Assembly (NCBI RefSeq): GCF_002017865.1
Contig: NZ_MTJN01000002.1
Span: forward strand, 1,612,001 to 1,676,000
From: Rhodoferax fermentans
GTDB lineage: Bacteria; Pseudomonadota; Gammaproteobacteria; Burkholderiales; Burkholderiaceae_C
Direction of reading: 5' to 3'
DNA: 64,000 bases
Of this stretch, positions 41,865 through 51,216 are shown piece by piece. Each line of letters begins with the position of its first letter. Position 1 is the first letter of the stretch. The position numbers and the translations under genes were made by a program. Under the pieces are notes generated by a model. It searched no databases. It was given only the letters and a program-made list of their open reading frames with translations, and had not been told where the DNA came from.

Positions 41865-42983
41865 TCAGTGAGATGCGGGCGACCGCTCGATGGGTTCGCC
41901 TTCAACAAAGACCTGGGTAATTTGCAGTTCCGGCGACATCACAACAATGTCAGCGTAGGCGCCAGGCAGCAGACGCCCGCGTTCGGTTTCGCCAAGATAG
42001 TCCGCCGGATGGGTGGAGACATGGCGCGCCGCTTCATGCGCGGGGATACCAATCGACACCAGATTGCGGAAAGCCTGATCCATGGTCAGCACGCTGCCGG
42101 CCAGTGTGCCATCGGCCAGCCTGACACCGCCCAGGCACTTGGTCACGCACTGCGAACCGAGGTGGTAGCTGCCGTCGGGCATGCCCGCGCCAGAGGTTGA
42201 ATCGGTCACGCAATACAGCTTGGGAATCGCCCGGCGCGCGGCGCGGATGGCACCTGGGTGCACGTGCAACAAGTCGGGGATGATCTCGGCAAACTCGGCA
42301 TGTGCCAGCGCCGCGCCCACCATGCCCGGTTTGCGGTGGTGAAACTCGCTCATGGCGTTGAACAGGTGCGTGAAGCCGCCTGCGCCTGCGTCGAGTGCAG
42401 CCACACCCTCTTCGTAACTGCCGTTGCTGTGGCCAATTTGCGCAATGATGCCGGCAATCTTCAGCTGACGGATGAAGTCAAGGTGCCCCGAGATTTCGGG
42501 CGCCAGGGTCAGCACGCGGATGGGGGCCAGCGCATGTAAGGCGCTGAGTTCTTCAATTGTGCCGGTACGTGCTTCGCTGGGTTGTGCCCCCAGTCGGCTG
42601 GCGTTGATGAACGGCCCCTCCAGGTGAACGCCAAGAATACGAGCGGTACCGGGCGCGCGTTGGCGCATCGCCCGGCCAACATCGGTGAGTGCCTGTTCGA
42701 TGCTGTCACGTGGCGCGGTCATCGTTGTTGCCAGCAAGCTGGTGGTGCCGTGGCGGGCATGCAGACGCGCCACCGTCTCAACGGCACCGTGTCCGTCCAT
42801 CACGTCGGCACCACCACCACCGTGCACATGCAAGTCGATGAATCCAGGCAGGATCAGGGCGTCGTCAGGCTGCGGGGTGGCAACGTTGTCTCCGGTGATG
42901 GTCGCAATGCGCTCGTCAAAAGAGAGCGTGCCGCGAACCCAGCCGTCAGGCGTCAGGATACAGCCGGTGAGAGATGTCGACAT
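41865..42983 (-). CDS. nagA: N-acetylglucosamine-6-phosphate deacetylase
   Basis: 372 residues, amidohydrolase superfamily. LPGFIDLHVHGGGGADVMDG has the metal-binding H-x-H, GVHLEGPFIN the Glu, IGHSNGSYEEG and FTHLFNAMSEFHHR further His ligands, and CVTDSTSGAGMPDG the catalytic Asp. It removes acetate from GlcNAc-6-phosphate, feeding NagB. Transcribed divergently from the PTS genes, so the 262-base region upstream holds promoters for both directions. Confidence 0.97.
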   Translation of the reverse strand: MSTSLTGCILTPDGWVRGTLSFDERIATITGDNVATPQPDDALILPGFIDLHVHGGGGADVMDGHGAVETVARLHARHGTTSLLATTMTAPRDSIEQALTDVGRAMRQRAPGTARILGVHLEGPFINASRLGAQPSEARTGTIEELSALHALAPIRVLTLAPEISGHLDFIRQLKIAGIIAQIGHSNGSYEEGVAALDAGAGGFTHLFNAMSEFHHRKPGMVGAALAHAEFAEIIPDLLHVHPGAIRAARRAIPKLYCVTDSTSGAGMPDGSYHLGSQCVTKCLGGVRLADGTLAGSVLTMDQAFRNLVSIGIPAHEAARHVSTHPADYLGETERGRLLPGAYADIVVMSPELQITQVFVEGEPIERSPASH

Positions 42984-43139
42984 GAAAGTGGGTTCCTCAT
43001 TCAGATAATGCCACTATAGAACCACAATGGCACCAGGTCAAGTAGCCACACTGTGATCATCATGCGCCTCGCAGACCGTAGTCAAAGTCAATGCACTTGT
43101 TTTCAAAGATAAATAAGCAATTTCCACCAAGACAAACTG

Positions 43140-43172
43140 TTGACAGCCAGATTTAACTGGTACTACACTGGT
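43140..43172 (+). promoter_or_regulatory. Candidate PTS promoter with overlapping GntR-type operator
   Basis: TTGACA at 43140-43145, an 18-base spacer and TACACT at 43164-43169 form a plausible promoter for the PTS genes. The repeated ACTGGT (43156 and 43167, exactly 11 bases apart) overlaps the -10 box, as a repressor site would. Similar TGGTATCA sequences stand around nagR. Confidence 0.5.
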
Positions 43173-43182
43173 TTTAATATCA

Positions 43183-43200
43183 ACACATGTTGGCATGTGT
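43183..43200. promoter_or_regulatory. Inverted repeat in the nag divergent region
   Basis: ACACATG, TTGG, CATGTGT: a perfect 7-bp inverted repeat just downstream of the predicted start of the PTS transcript. It could be a leader hairpin or a second regulator site. Confidence 0.4.
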
Positions 43201-43245
43201 GCCGTGCCCGAGCCCCGCTGTTCGGCGATGGTGTCTGGAGAATTC

Positions 43246-45819
43246 ATGGAGACTTTGATGGGCTTCCCGCAACTGAATTTGTTGGCGTTTACCAGTGGTC
43301 GTGTTGTCGCGATAGAGAACGTTCCCGACCCGGTATTTGCTGGTCGCATGATGGGCGACGGCTTGGCCATTGACCCGGCACACGGTGCTGGGCAAGGTGT
43401 GCTGAGCGCACCTTGCGCCGGACGCATCGTGCAACTGCACTCGTCGCGGCACGCCTGCTTTCTGGAGGCAGACAACGGCGCACGGGTTCTGCTGCACATC
43501 GGTGTGGACACCGTGCTGCTCAAGGGTGAAGGCTTTGTCACACGTGTTGCGCAGGGTGACGTGGTGCGGGCCGGCCAGACCTTGATCGAGTTCGACATCG
43601 ACCTGCTCAAGCGCCAGAACAAACCAGCGATGGTGATCCTCGTGGTTGAGAACGGCGACGACTTTCACATCAGCTCGCGTACCAGCAGCAGCAACGTATC
43701 GACAGGCGATCCACTTCTGACCCTGGTTGCCACCAACACAGATACCGCCTTGCCGGTCAGTGCTCCGGTTGATACCGGTGACGTTGAAACGGCCAAAGGC
43801 TGGGCTGTGGTGCGCCATGGCGGCGGCTTGCATGCGCGCCCGTGTGCACTGCTGGCCAATGCGCTGAAACCCTTTGCGGCTGCGGTCGAGGTGCGTGTGC
43901 GCGGCGCCAGTGCCAATGCGCGCAGTGCAACGGCGATGATGGGCCTGTCGGTGGCGGAGGGTGAGGAAGTGGAGCTGCGCGCCACCGGCCACCAGGCGGG
44001 TGATGCCATCGAGGCGGCCATCAAGGCGCTCGAAACCGTCAGTGTTGCAGCACCCGTGGCTCCGACACACACAACGTCCATCCAATCAAGCGCAAGAACA
44101 GACCTGCTACCGACCCAGTTCGCCGGTGTGATTGCCTCGCCGGGGCTGGCCATGGGACTGACCGCTCGTTTTGAACATGCGATCCGTGCCATCAAGGAAC
44201 AGGGTGACAGCGAGATCGTTGAACAGCGCGCTCTGGCAGCAGCGCTGCAAGCGCTTGTGGGAGAACTGGCAACCGCCGTCGCCGATGCCGAGCAGCGCCA
44301 GCTTGTCGAGCAAGCCGAGATTTTTGCCGCCCACCGCGTCCTCGTCGAAGACCCCGAATTGCTGGCTGCGTCCAAAACGCTGATCGCCGCCGGGAAAAGC
44401 GCCGCTTTCGCCTGGCAGACCGCCATAGAAACCCAATGCCGTATCCTGGTGGCAAGCAACAGCCCGCTGCTCGCCGGGCGGGCTAGCGACCTGCGCGACA
44501 TCGAACGCCAGGTGCTGCGCAAGCTGGCCGGTGACGATGGGGCCGCGCCGGTGTTTGCCCGCGATGCCGTGGTGCTGGCCGACGATCTTTTGCCGTCAGA
44601 CTTCACCGCGCTTGAACAAGCCGGGGTGGCCGCCATCGTCACGGCGCAGGGCGGACCCACCTCACATGTGGCCATACTCGCCCGTGCCCGGGGAATCCCC
44701 ACGCTGGTCGCCGCCGGGCCACGCCTGGCGGGTGTGCCCGCAGGCGTCCAGGTGGTTGTGGATGCCAACAACGGCCTGCTCGACACCGCGCCGAGCCCCG
44801 AGCGCCTTGCCAGCGCGCTGACAGAGATCGGCCAGCGCCGGGAAGCACAAGCCCAGATGTTGGCCCGTGCCCACGAACCAGCCGTCACCATCGACGGCGT
44901 CCGTATTGAAATTGCCGCAAACATTGCAACGGCCGCCGACGCGGCCAAAGCCGTGACACTCGGCGCCGAGTCCGTCGGCCTGCTGCGTACCGAGTTGCTG
45001 TTCCTTGATCGCCAGACCGCACCCACGCAGGACGAACAGCGCGCCGCTTACCAGGCGGTGGTCGACGCGCTGGAGGGGCGCAGCGCCATCATTCGCACGC
45101 TCGATGTGGGTGCCGACAAATCCTTGCCCTACATCCAGATACCGCAGGAAGACAACCCGGCACTTGGCCAGCGCGGTATTCGCCTGAGCCTGGCGCGTGA
45201 AGCGCTGCTCACCGAACAATTACGCGCGATCCTGGCCGTGCAGCCACGCTCGGCCGTGAAGATCATGCTGCCGATGGTGACCGACCTGGCCGAACTCGTG
45301 GCAACACGTGGTGTGCTGGATCGCCTGGCAGCAGAGATGGGTATCTCCGAGCGTGTTGAGCTCGGCGTGATGATCGAGACACCAGCCGCCGCTGTGCTTG
45401 CCGATCAACTGGCGCAGGAAGCCGATTTTTTCTCGGTCGGCAGCAACGATCTGACGCAGTACGCCTTGTGTATGGACCGCACCAACCCGGCGCTGGCCGC
45501 GCGTGTGGATGCCCTGCACCCGTCCGTGTTGCGACTGTTGGCACTCGCAGCCCAAGGGGCTGCCGGCAGTGGCCGGTGGCTGGGCGTATGCGGCGCGATG
45601 GCCTCAGACCCGATAGCCGTGCCCTTGCTGATCGGGCTCGGCGCCACAGAGCTCTCCGTGAGCCCCGCAGTGATTCCAGAGATCAAGTCCGTGGTGCGCC
45701 AACTGAATCTGGCCGAGTGCCAGTCGGTCGCGCAGACGGTGTTGCAACTGACATCCGCCGAAGCCATCCGCGCGTATGTCAGACAGGTTTGGCCGTGGTT
45801 GGATGCTGCCAAGGCATGA
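43246..45819 (+). CDS. Fused PTS protein: EIIA (Glc type), HPr and enzyme I
   Basis: 857 residues from ATG 43246, chosen for GGAG five bases upstream. Three domains in order: EIIA-Crr-like (about 1-165) with phospho-His84 in VLLHIGVDTV; HPr (about 184-270) with His196 in GLHARP; enzyme I (about 300-857) with His474 in GGPTSHVAILAR and the C-terminal PEP-binding blocks SVGLLRTELLFLDR and FSVGSNDLTQYALCMDR. It moves phosphate from PEP to the NagE EIIB domain. Such multi-phosphoryl fusions make a sugar-dedicated chain independent of general PTS proteins. Confidence 0.96.
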   Translation: METLMGFPQLNLLAFTSGRVVAIENVPDPVFAGRMMGDGLAIDPAHGAGQGVLSAPCAGRIVQLHSSRHACFLEADNGARVLLHIGVDTVLLKGEGFVTRVAQGDVVRAGQTLIEFDIDLLKRQNKPAMVILVVENGDDFHISSRTSSSNVSTGDPLLTLVATNTDTALPVSAPVDTGDVETAKGWAVVRHGGGLHARPCALLANALKPFAAAVEVRVRGASANARSATAMMGLSVAEGEEVELRATGHQAGDAIEAAIKALETVSVAAPVAPTHTTSIQSSARTDLLPTQFAGVIASPGLAMGLTARFEHAIRAIKEQGDSEIVEQRALAAALQALVGELATAVADAEQRQLVEQAEIFAAHRVLVEDPELLAASKTLIAAGKSAAFAWQTAIETQCRILVASNSPLLAGRASDLRDIERQVLRKLAGDDGAAPVFARDAVVLADDLLPSDFTALEQAGVAAIVTAQGGPTSHVAILARARGIPTLVAAGPRLAGVPAGVQVVVDANNGLLDTAPSPERLASALTEIGQRREAQAQMLARAHEPAVTIDGVRIEIAANIATAADAAKAVTLGAESVGLLRTELLFLDRQTAPTQDEQRAAYQAVVDALEGRSAIIRTLDVGADKSLPYIQIPQEDNPALGQRGIRLSLAREALLTEQLRAILAVQPRSAVKIMLPMVTDLAELVATRGVLDRLAAEMGISERVELGVMIETPAAAVLADQLAQEADFFSVGSNDLTQYALCMDRTNPALAARVDALHPSVLRLLALAAQGAAGSGRWLGVCGAMASDPIAVPLLIGLGATELSVSPAVIPEIKSVVRQLNLAECQSVAQTVLQLTSAEAIRAYVRQVWPWLDAAKA

Positions 45820-45884
45820 CTGCCGGGCAGTGAGGTAAGTCTGTGGTGAGTCGTTGTTTCGTCAATTTCTGAGAAGGAATCAAA

Positions 45885-47375
45885 ATGAGTGTTCTAGGGT
45901 ACATGCAACGCATTGGGCGGGCGCTGATGGTGCCGGTGGCAGTATTGCCGGCGGCGGCGATCATGATGGGTATCGGCTACTGGCTGGATCCGAACGGCTG
46001 GGGGTCAGATAGCGCCGTCGCCGCGTTTCTGATCCAGGCGGGTGCGGCGATCATCGACAAGATGGCGATTCTCTTCGCCATCGGCGTCGCTTACGGCATG
46101 TCCAAGGACAAGGACGGCGCGGCCGCGTTGGCCGGGCTGGTAGGGTATCTGGTGGTGACGACCTTGCTCAAGCCGAGTGTGGTCGCGCAGATCCAGTCGA
46201 TCCCGCTGGAGCAGGTTCCGGTCGCCTTCAAGAAGATCGAGAACCAGTTCATCGGCATCCTCTGCGGCGTGATTGCCGCCGAGTTGTACAACCGGTTCAG
46301 CGGCGTCGAACTGAACAAGGCGCTCGCCTTCTTCTCTGGCCGCCGACTGGTACCGATCATCACCTCGGTCGTGATGATCTTCGTCTCGTTCGCGCTGATG
46401 GCGATCTGGCCAGCCATCTACGGCGGCTTGGTGCATTTTGGTGAATCCGTCGTCAGCCTCGGCTCCTTCGGCGCCGGCATTTACGGCTTCTTCAACCGCC
46501 TGCTGATTCCGGTCGGTCTGCACCACGCGCTCAACAGCGTGTTCTGGTTCGACGTGGCTGGCATCAACGACATCCCGAACTTCCTGGCTGGCGCCAAGGG
46601 CCTGGCTGAAGGCAAGTCCGTCCTGGGCGTGACCGGTATGTACCAGGCTGGCTTCTTCCCGATCATGATGTTCGGCCTGCCGGGTGCCGGTCTGGCGATC
46701 TACCACGCCGCCAAGCCTGAGAACAAGGTGCGTGTCGCCTCGCTGATGATGGCCGCCGGTTTTGCCTCCTTCTTCACCGGCGTGACCGAGCCGATCGAGT
46801 TTGCCTTCATGTTCGTGGCCCCCTTGCTGTACGTGATGCACGCCTTTCTGACCGGTATCTCGGTTTTCATCGCCGCACAGATGCACTGGATGGCCGGTTT
46901 TGGTTTCAGCGCAGGCCTGGTTGACTTGGTGCTGTCCGCACGCAATCCGCTGGCGATCAACTGGTACATGCTGATTCTGCAGGGCCTGGTGTTCTTCGCC
47001 CTCTACTACTTCTCTTTCTCCTTCGTGATCCGCAAGATGCACCTGAAGACACCAGGCCGTGAAGACGACGTCGAAACCCCAGCGCAAGAGGTCAAACCGC
47101 TGGCACCCGCTCCCGCCCCCGCATCCAGCGGCAGCGAGGTCGACCATCTTGCCCAGGCCTACCTGAGCCTGATCGGTGGTGCAGCCAACGTCACCAACAT
47201 CGATGCCTGCATCAGCCGCCTGCGTCTGACGCTCAAAGACACCTCCAAAGTGGACGAAGCCGCCGCCCGGCGTGCCGGTGCCAGCGGCGTCATCCGGCTC
47301 AACAGCGAGAGCGTGCAGATCATCATCGGGCCCAAAGCTGAACTGGTCGCCTCGGCCATGCAAAAGCTGGTGTAA
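45885..47375 (+). CDS. nagE: PTS N-acetylglucosamine-specific EIICB
   Basis: 496 residues. The EIIC membrane domain (about 1-370, with YMQRIGRALMVPVAVLPAAA and FFTGVTEPIEFAFMFVAPLL) is followed by a Pro/Ala linker and an EIIB domain with the phospho-Cys442 in DACISRLRLTLKD. There is no EIIA domain of its own; the fused protein upstream provides it. It imports GlcNAc as the 6-phosphate for NagA. AAGGAA precedes the ATG, 65 bases after the fused PTS gene. Confidence 0.96.
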   Translation: MSVLGYMQRIGRALMVPVAVLPAAAIMMGIGYWLDPNGWGSDSAVAAFLIQAGAAIIDKMAILFAIGVAYGMSKDKDGAAALAGLVGYLVVTTLLKPSVVAQIQSIPLEQVPVAFKKIENQFIGILCGVIAAELYNRFSGVELNKALAFFSGRRLVPIITSVVMIFVSFALMAIWPAIYGGLVHFGESVVSLGSFGAGIYGFFNRLLIPVGLHHALNSVFWFDVAGINDIPNFLAGAKGLAEGKSVLGVTGMYQAGFFPIMMFGLPGAGLAIYHAAKPENKVRVASLMMAAGFASFFTGVTEPIEFAFMFVAPLLYVMHAFLTGISVFIAAQMHWMAGFGFSAGLVDLVLSARNPLAINWYMLILQGLVFFALYYFSFSFVIRKMHLKTPGREDDVETPAQEVKPLAPAPAPASSGSEVDHLAQAYLSLIGGAANVTNIDACISRLRLTLKDTSKVDEAAARRAGASGVIRLNSESVQIIIGPKAELVASAMQKLV

Positions 47376-47430
47376 GCCTAAGCGGCCAACCCGTCGTTCC
47401 GGGCTTGGGGCGACGTGGCAGCTTTCGACA

Positions 47431-47442
47431 ACTGGTATCACC
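47431..47442. promoter_or_regulatory. Candidate NagR operator 1
   Basis: ACTGGTATCACC, between nagE and the GntR gene. It shares TGGTATCA with the site at 47545 and ACTGGTA with the PTS promoter site. The share is short, so the call is tentative. Confidence 0.35.
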
Positions 47443-47544
47443 CCGTTGTCCGTGCCAAGCAGGGGCCAGGATGCACCATCCTGGCTTTTGCACCAATGAA
47501 ATGAAGCCATTTCCCCAAGAACACGCCTGAGGCACAGGTGGTGC

Positions 47545-47555
47545 AGTGGTATCAT
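47545..47555. promoter_or_regulatory. Candidate NagR operator 2
   Basis: AGTGGTATCAT, about 100 bases before the GntR start, suitable for autoregulation. Same reservation as for the first site. Confidence 0.35.
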
Positions 47556-47650
47556 GCTTCGCCTCAAAGCCATGCACATGATCAGTGGCAAGCGATTCAT
47601 CCGATCCGAGCTTTTGTGGATCATTCAAACGTACGACCGGTGCGACTGAT

Positions 47651-48430
47651 ATGACCGAAACAAGCCTTGCTTCCGACAGTTCTCATGCCGAACCCATCGA
47701 TTCGCTGGTCGCCGAGATCAGCCTCGACTCAGCCGCGTCTTCTCACCTGTACCTGCAGGTCCGCAACGGTCTGGCGCGCCTGATCCGCGAGCGCCGCTTC
47801 AGCGTGGACGATGCGCTGCCCTCAGAGCGTGTGCTGGCTGATCGGCTGGGCATTTCACGCGTCACGGCGCGCAAAGCCATTGCCGCGCTGGTTGACGAGG
47901 GCTTGATCGTGTCTCGCCACGGCTCGGGCAATTACATCGCGCCGATGCTTGAGCAGCCGCTAACGCGCCTGACCAACTTCACCGAAGAACTCAAGCAGCG
48001 CGGGTTTGTGCCGCGTTCGCGCTGGATAAGGCGCGTCATCAACGCCGCGATGAGTGAAGAAATGGTGGCACTCGGACTGTCGCCCGGCGCGCGTGTGGCT
48101 CGGCTGGAGCGTGTGCGTCTGGCTGACGAAACGCCGATGGCCTACGAGGCCAGCGCCTTGCCAGTTTCAGTGGTGCCAGACCCCGAGGCCGTCGAGGACT
48201 CGCTGTACACCTATCTCTCTGCGCGCGATTCGGTGCCGGTGCGCGCCCTGCAGCACATCCGCGCCGCCAACGCGACGGCACGGCAGGCCGAACTCCTATC
48301 TATCCCGCTCGGACAGGCGCTTCTGTTCATCACCCGCGTCGGCTACCTCGACGACGGGCGTGCGGTCGAAATCACCCATACCTGGTGCCGCAGCGACTAC
48401 TACGATTTTGTCGTTGAACTGAGGCGCTGA
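47651..48430 (+). CDS. GntR family regulator with UTRA domain (NagR/NagQ-like)
   Basis: 259 residues from ATG 47651; a longer frame from 47585 adds a poorly conserved tail. The winged helix-turn-helix spans about 30-98 with SSHLYLQVRNGLARLIRERR, LPSERVLADRLGISRVTARKAI (region) and LIVSRHGSGNYI. The C-terminal UTRA effector domain includes RLERVRLADETPMAYEASAL and ITHTWCRSDYYDFVVEL. In this family the ligand is usually GlcN-6-P or GlcNAc-6-P, which releases repression of nag genes; the location next to nagE supports the same role. Confidence 0.92.
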   Translation: MTETSLASDSSHAEPIDSLVAEISLDSAASSHLYLQVRNGLARLIRERRFSVDDALPSERVLADRLGISRVTARKAIAALVDEGLIVSRHGSGNYIAPMLEQPLTRLTNFTEELKQRGFVPRSRWIRRVINAAMSEEMVALGLSPGARVARLERVRLADETPMAYEASALPVSVVPDPEAVEDSLYTYLSARDSVPVRALQHIRAANATARQAELLSIPLGQALLFITRVGYLDDGRAVEITHTWCRSDYYDFVVELRR

Positions 48431-48538
48431 TCTGCGCCCAAGCCCAAGCGAGCGTACGTGGTGCGCAAAAATGGTTGTTTTGTGCAGCCGCTTCAAGAGA
48501 CACTCTCACTGCTTGAACATCAAAACGCAGACCCCACC

Positions 48539-49027
48539 ATGCACACCCCAACCGACACCCTGACGCGCTTTTACACCGCTTTTGCCGCCCTGGACGCTGA
48601 TGCCATGGGCAGCTGTTACAGCCTGACCGCCACGTTTGATGACCCGGTTTTTTCGCTCCAGGGTCAGCACGATATTGCGGGCATGTGGCACATGTTGTGC
48701 GCTGCTGCCAGCGGCCAGGGTCGGCAAGACTGGCGGCTGGACTTCAGCCAGCTGCAGGCCGATGCCCACACCGGCCGTGCACATTGGGAGGCGCATTACC
48801 GCTTCAGCGTCAGCCAACGGCTGGTGCACAACATCGTGGAGGCAGACTTCACGTTCACCCCCGAAGGGCTGATAGCCAGCCACCGCGATGCCTTTGACTT
48901 CTGGCGCTGGTCACGCCAGGCGTTGGGCCTGGGTGGCTGGATGCTGGGCTGGGCACCGTTTTTCCAGCGCCAGGTCAGCCAGCAGGCCAGTGCCAATCTG
49001 GCGCGTTATCTGGCCAAAAACCGCTGA
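48539..49027 (+). CDS. NTF2/SnoaL-like protein
   Basis: 162 residues from ATG 48539. The pattern LTRFYTAFAALDADAMGSCY followed by ATFDDPVFSLQGQHDIAGMW and a FDFWRWSRQALG end fits the SnoaL-like NTF2 fold family that binds small hydrophobic ligands. The specific function is unknown. It forms a unit with the SDR gene seven bases downstream. Confidence 0.82.
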   Translation: MHTPTDTLTRFYTAFAALDADAMGSCYSLTATFDDPVFSLQGQHDIAGMWHMLCAAASGQGRQDWRLDFSQLQADAHTGRAHWEAHYRFSVSQRLVHNIVEADFTFTPEGLIASHRDAFDFWRWSRQALGLGGWMLGWAPFFQRQVSQQASANLARYLAKNR

Positions 49028-49033
49028 CACCTT

Positions 49034-49777
49034 ATGTCATTTTTTTATAGCAACATGCCCAATACCAACAAGGGCTACGGCGCACTTTCCTTGGTCATCG
49101 GTGCCAGCGGTGGCATCGGTTCGGCGCTGCTGGCGCAGTTGCAGGTCGACCCGCGTTATGCGCGGGTGCTGGGTCTGTCCCGCCGCAGCAGCCCGGCGCT
49201 GGACTTGCTGGATGAAGCCAGCATCGCCGCCGCCGCCAGCCACGTCAAAACCCTGCTACACGACCAGTCGTTGACGCTGGCACTGGTGGTGGACGCCACC
49301 GGCATGCTCCACACCGCAACCCACCAGCCCGAAAAAAGCTGGGCGCAGCTGGATGCCACACAGATGGCGCGGGCCTTTGCGGTGAACGCCATTGGCCCGG
49401 CGCTGTTGATGAAGCATTTTTTACCGCTGCTGCCAGCCCAGGGGCCCGCGTGTTTTGCCACGCTGTCGGCCAAGGTGGGCAGCATTGGAGACAACCGGCT
49501 GGGTGGCTGGTACAGCTACCGCGCCAGCAAGGCGGCACTGAACCAGCTGGTGCATACCGCAGCGATTGAGCTGCGCCGACGTGCGCCGCAGGCCATTTGT
49601 GTGGCGATACACCCGGGCACGGTGCACAGCGCCCTGTCGCAACCCTTTGCCAAAACCGGGCTCACGGTGCGCCAGCCCGAGGTGGCCGCCGCCGAGTTGC
49701 TGGCCACCCTGGCGCGGCTGACGCCGCAAGACTCCGGCGGATTTTTCAGTTACGACGGCGAAGTACTGCCTTGGTAA
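49034..49777 (+). CDS. Short-chain dehydrogenase/reductase (C-factor-like)
   Basis: 247 residues from ATG 49034; ATG 49055 is an alternative. The cofactor motif is VIGASGGIGSALL (TGxxxGIG type). The catalytic Tyr and Lys are in YSYRASKAALN. IHPGTVHSALSQPF is the block typical of CsgA/C-factor-like SDRs, which lack strict substrate definition. It uses NAD(P)H in the cytoplasm. Paired with the NTF2-like gene. Confidence 0.88.
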   Translation: MSFFYSNMPNTNKGYGALSLVIGASGGIGSALLAQLQVDPRYARVLGLSRRSSPALDLLDEASIAAAASHVKTLLHDQSLTLALVVDATGMLHTATHQPEKSWAQLDATQMARAFAVNAIGPALLMKHFLPLLPAQGPACFATLSAKVGSIGDNRLGGWYSYRASKAALNQLVHTAAIELRRRAPQAICVAIHPGTVHSALSQPFAKTGLTVRQPEVAAAELLATLARLTPQDSGGFFSYDGEVLPW

Positions 49778-49822
49778 GCTAAAGCCCTTATAGATAAAGG
49801 GCTGATAGCTACCAAATCAAGA
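49776..49822. repeat. Dispersed palindromic repeat, family 1, copy 8
   Basis: AGCCCTT (49783), seven bases, AAGGGCT (49797), GATAGCTAC. It lies between the convergent SDR and SEC-C genes. Confidence 0.8.
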
Positions 49823-49827
49823 GTGGC

Positions 49828-50631
49828 TTAGTTCGCGCCGCAGCACTTCTTGTACTTTTTGCCGCTGCCACACGAGCAGACATCGTTGCGGCCGGGGGTT
49901 TCCTCACGGCGCACGGTCTCGACACGTGGGCCAAACTGGCGCCAGACTTCGCGCAGGTCGTAGACCGCCCACAAGGCGTCGGCAAAGTCGTTGAGGCGCT
50001 GCTCGCTCATGGTCGGTTCGCCGTCTTCCTCAAACGCGCCCACGGTGGCCTCGCCAGTGTCGTCTTCGGTCAGGGTGACGATGCATTGCAGCGCGGCGTC
50101 GAGCACCTTGGCGGCCTCGCGGTCACGCGGTGCTGCCCACTCTTCGGGCCAGTTCTCCACCGCATACATGAAACCGATGGCCCAGATCTGGCCAAAGGAC
50201 GGGATCGGTGCGTCACCCATCTCGGCGCGCTGCTCGGGGCTCAGCGCGGCAATTGCGCCACGCAGGTCCATCACCTCGGGCTGGTAGGCACGCTCGTCGT
50301 CGAGCGCCTCGATCGGGATGTTGAGCGCGGTGGCCACCTCGTTCCAGCGACGGGTCCAGAGTTCCATAAAACGCTCAAATTGGGCGGTGTCGGCAAACAC
50401 CGAGGTGCCGCAGGCGCCTTCAGGTTCAATCCCCAGCAGCACCGGCAGGTATTCGGAGGGCAAGATGACCCGGCGGCAGCAGATCAGCGCGGCCAGGAAA
50501 CCCTCACAAAACTCCCACTGCGGGATTTCGTCGTCGCGGGTGCGCAGGTCGTCCAGGATGGTGTCGAGTTCGTCGAATTGTTCAACGGACAAGGGTTCGC
50601 CGGATTCACCGGACAGGTCTTCGATGCGCAT
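49828..50631 (-). CDS. UPF0149 family protein with SEC-C zinc motif
   Basis: 267 residues from ATG 50631. The N-terminal UPF0149/YecA domain (about 10-200) has [20 protein letters not shown] and [19 protein letters not shown]. The C-terminal [19 protein letters not shown] is a SEC-C zinc motif like the end of SecA. YecA-like proteins are linked to protein handling near ribosomes or SecA; the role here is not known. Confidence 0.9.
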   Translation of the reverse strand: MRIEDLSGESGEPLSVEQFDELDTILDDLRTRDDEIPQWEFCEGFLAALICCRRVILPSEYLPVLLGIEPEGACGTSVFADTAQFERFMELWTRRWNEVATALNIPIEALDDERAYQPEVMDLRGAIAALSPEQRAEMGDAPIPSFGQIWAIGFMYAVENWPEEWAAPRDREAAKVLDAALQCIVTLTEDDTGEATVGAFEEDGEPTMSEQRLNDFADALWAVYDLREVWRQFGPRVETVRREETPGRNDVCSCGSGKKYKKCCGAN

Positions 50632-50765
50632 GGTGTTCAAGTTTGAAAGTCGGAATAGCCCGATTTTGCCTTGTAACCTGTGCATCACGCTGCCAACATG
50701 GCGCTGGCTGGTGTCTGAAAACCATGCCCCAGGCCACCCAGCGGGTGACCCGAGGGCTCAGGACA

Positions 50766-50945
50766 TCAGATGTATTTGTAGTAGCCGTGTTTCATGGCAT
50801 GGGCGCCACGATGGCGACCCGTGGATACCAGGAAGTTCCAGACAGCACCGCGAAGTTGGGCCCAGAAGCCGGACGTGGAGGTGGTGATGGATGGCGAAGT
50901 GCTGCTTGAAACGGGGTGCAAGCTGAGGGTGTGTGCAACGGACAT
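50766..50945 (-). CDS. Small 59-residue protein, FNR-box associated
   Basis: ATG at 50945, TGA at 50766. AAGG lies about nine bases upstream of the start. The N-terminal half is Ser/Thr-rich; the C-terminal half (FWAQLRGAVWNFLVSTGRHR, then GAHAMKHGYYKYI) looks like a folded amphipathic segment. I do not recognise the family. The FNR-type box 86 bases upstream suggests that it is expressed when oxygen is low. It could also be chance, since no homologue check was possible. Confidence 0.5.
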   Translation of the reverse strand: MSVAHTLSLHPVSSSTSPSITTSTSGFWAQLRGAVWNFLVSTGRHRGAHAMKHGYYKYI

Positions 50946-51030
50946 GGAAAGACCTTTCTAGGTTAAAACTTAAGCCACGAGAAGGTGGACCGAGGGTTTT
51001 CCCTAGTAGTTTATCCAGATGAATCATGTA

Positions 51031-51044
51031 TTGACGTAAATCAA
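51031..51044. promoter_or_regulatory. FNR/ANR-type box
   Basis: Reads TTGATTTACGTCAA on the minus strand. The consensus TTGAT-N4-ATCAA is matched at nine of ten positions. It sits 86 bases upstream of the small ORF start at 50945; the sequence GATAAACTACTAG around 51014-51002 may hold the -10 box. Confidence 0.65.
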
Positions 51045-51101
51045 AGAATACCCTTGCGAACAGCGTAGGTGAATCCAGGAAAGTGCCGCCGCTGCGCGGA
51101 T

Positions 51102-51129
51102 GTGTGATATCCCCTGCTGGACATCACAC
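51102..51129. repeat. Inverted repeat upstream of the FNR-type box
   Basis: GTGTGATATCC, six bases, GGACATCACAC, with one mismatch. It lies downstream of the PIN gene and may stabilise its transcript end. No T-run follows. Confidence 0.5.
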
Positions 51130-51216
51130 GGGGCGGGACTGCAGGCTCAGCCCTGCTGATGGTGTGCTGCGGTGTGCAGCGTCTGTCAGGTGTTCAAGCT
51201 GGCTGGCAGACCCAGC

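Noticed and set aside
46005..47624. Long open frame (539 codons) on the minus strand opposite nagE
   Set aside because: A mirror of GC-rich coding on the other strand. Composition is His/Asp/Gly-rich without any domain, and nagE is certain.
51102..51129. TGTGA...TCACA as a CRP site
   Set aside because: The half-sites are 16 bases apart instead of six; kept only as an inverted repeat.
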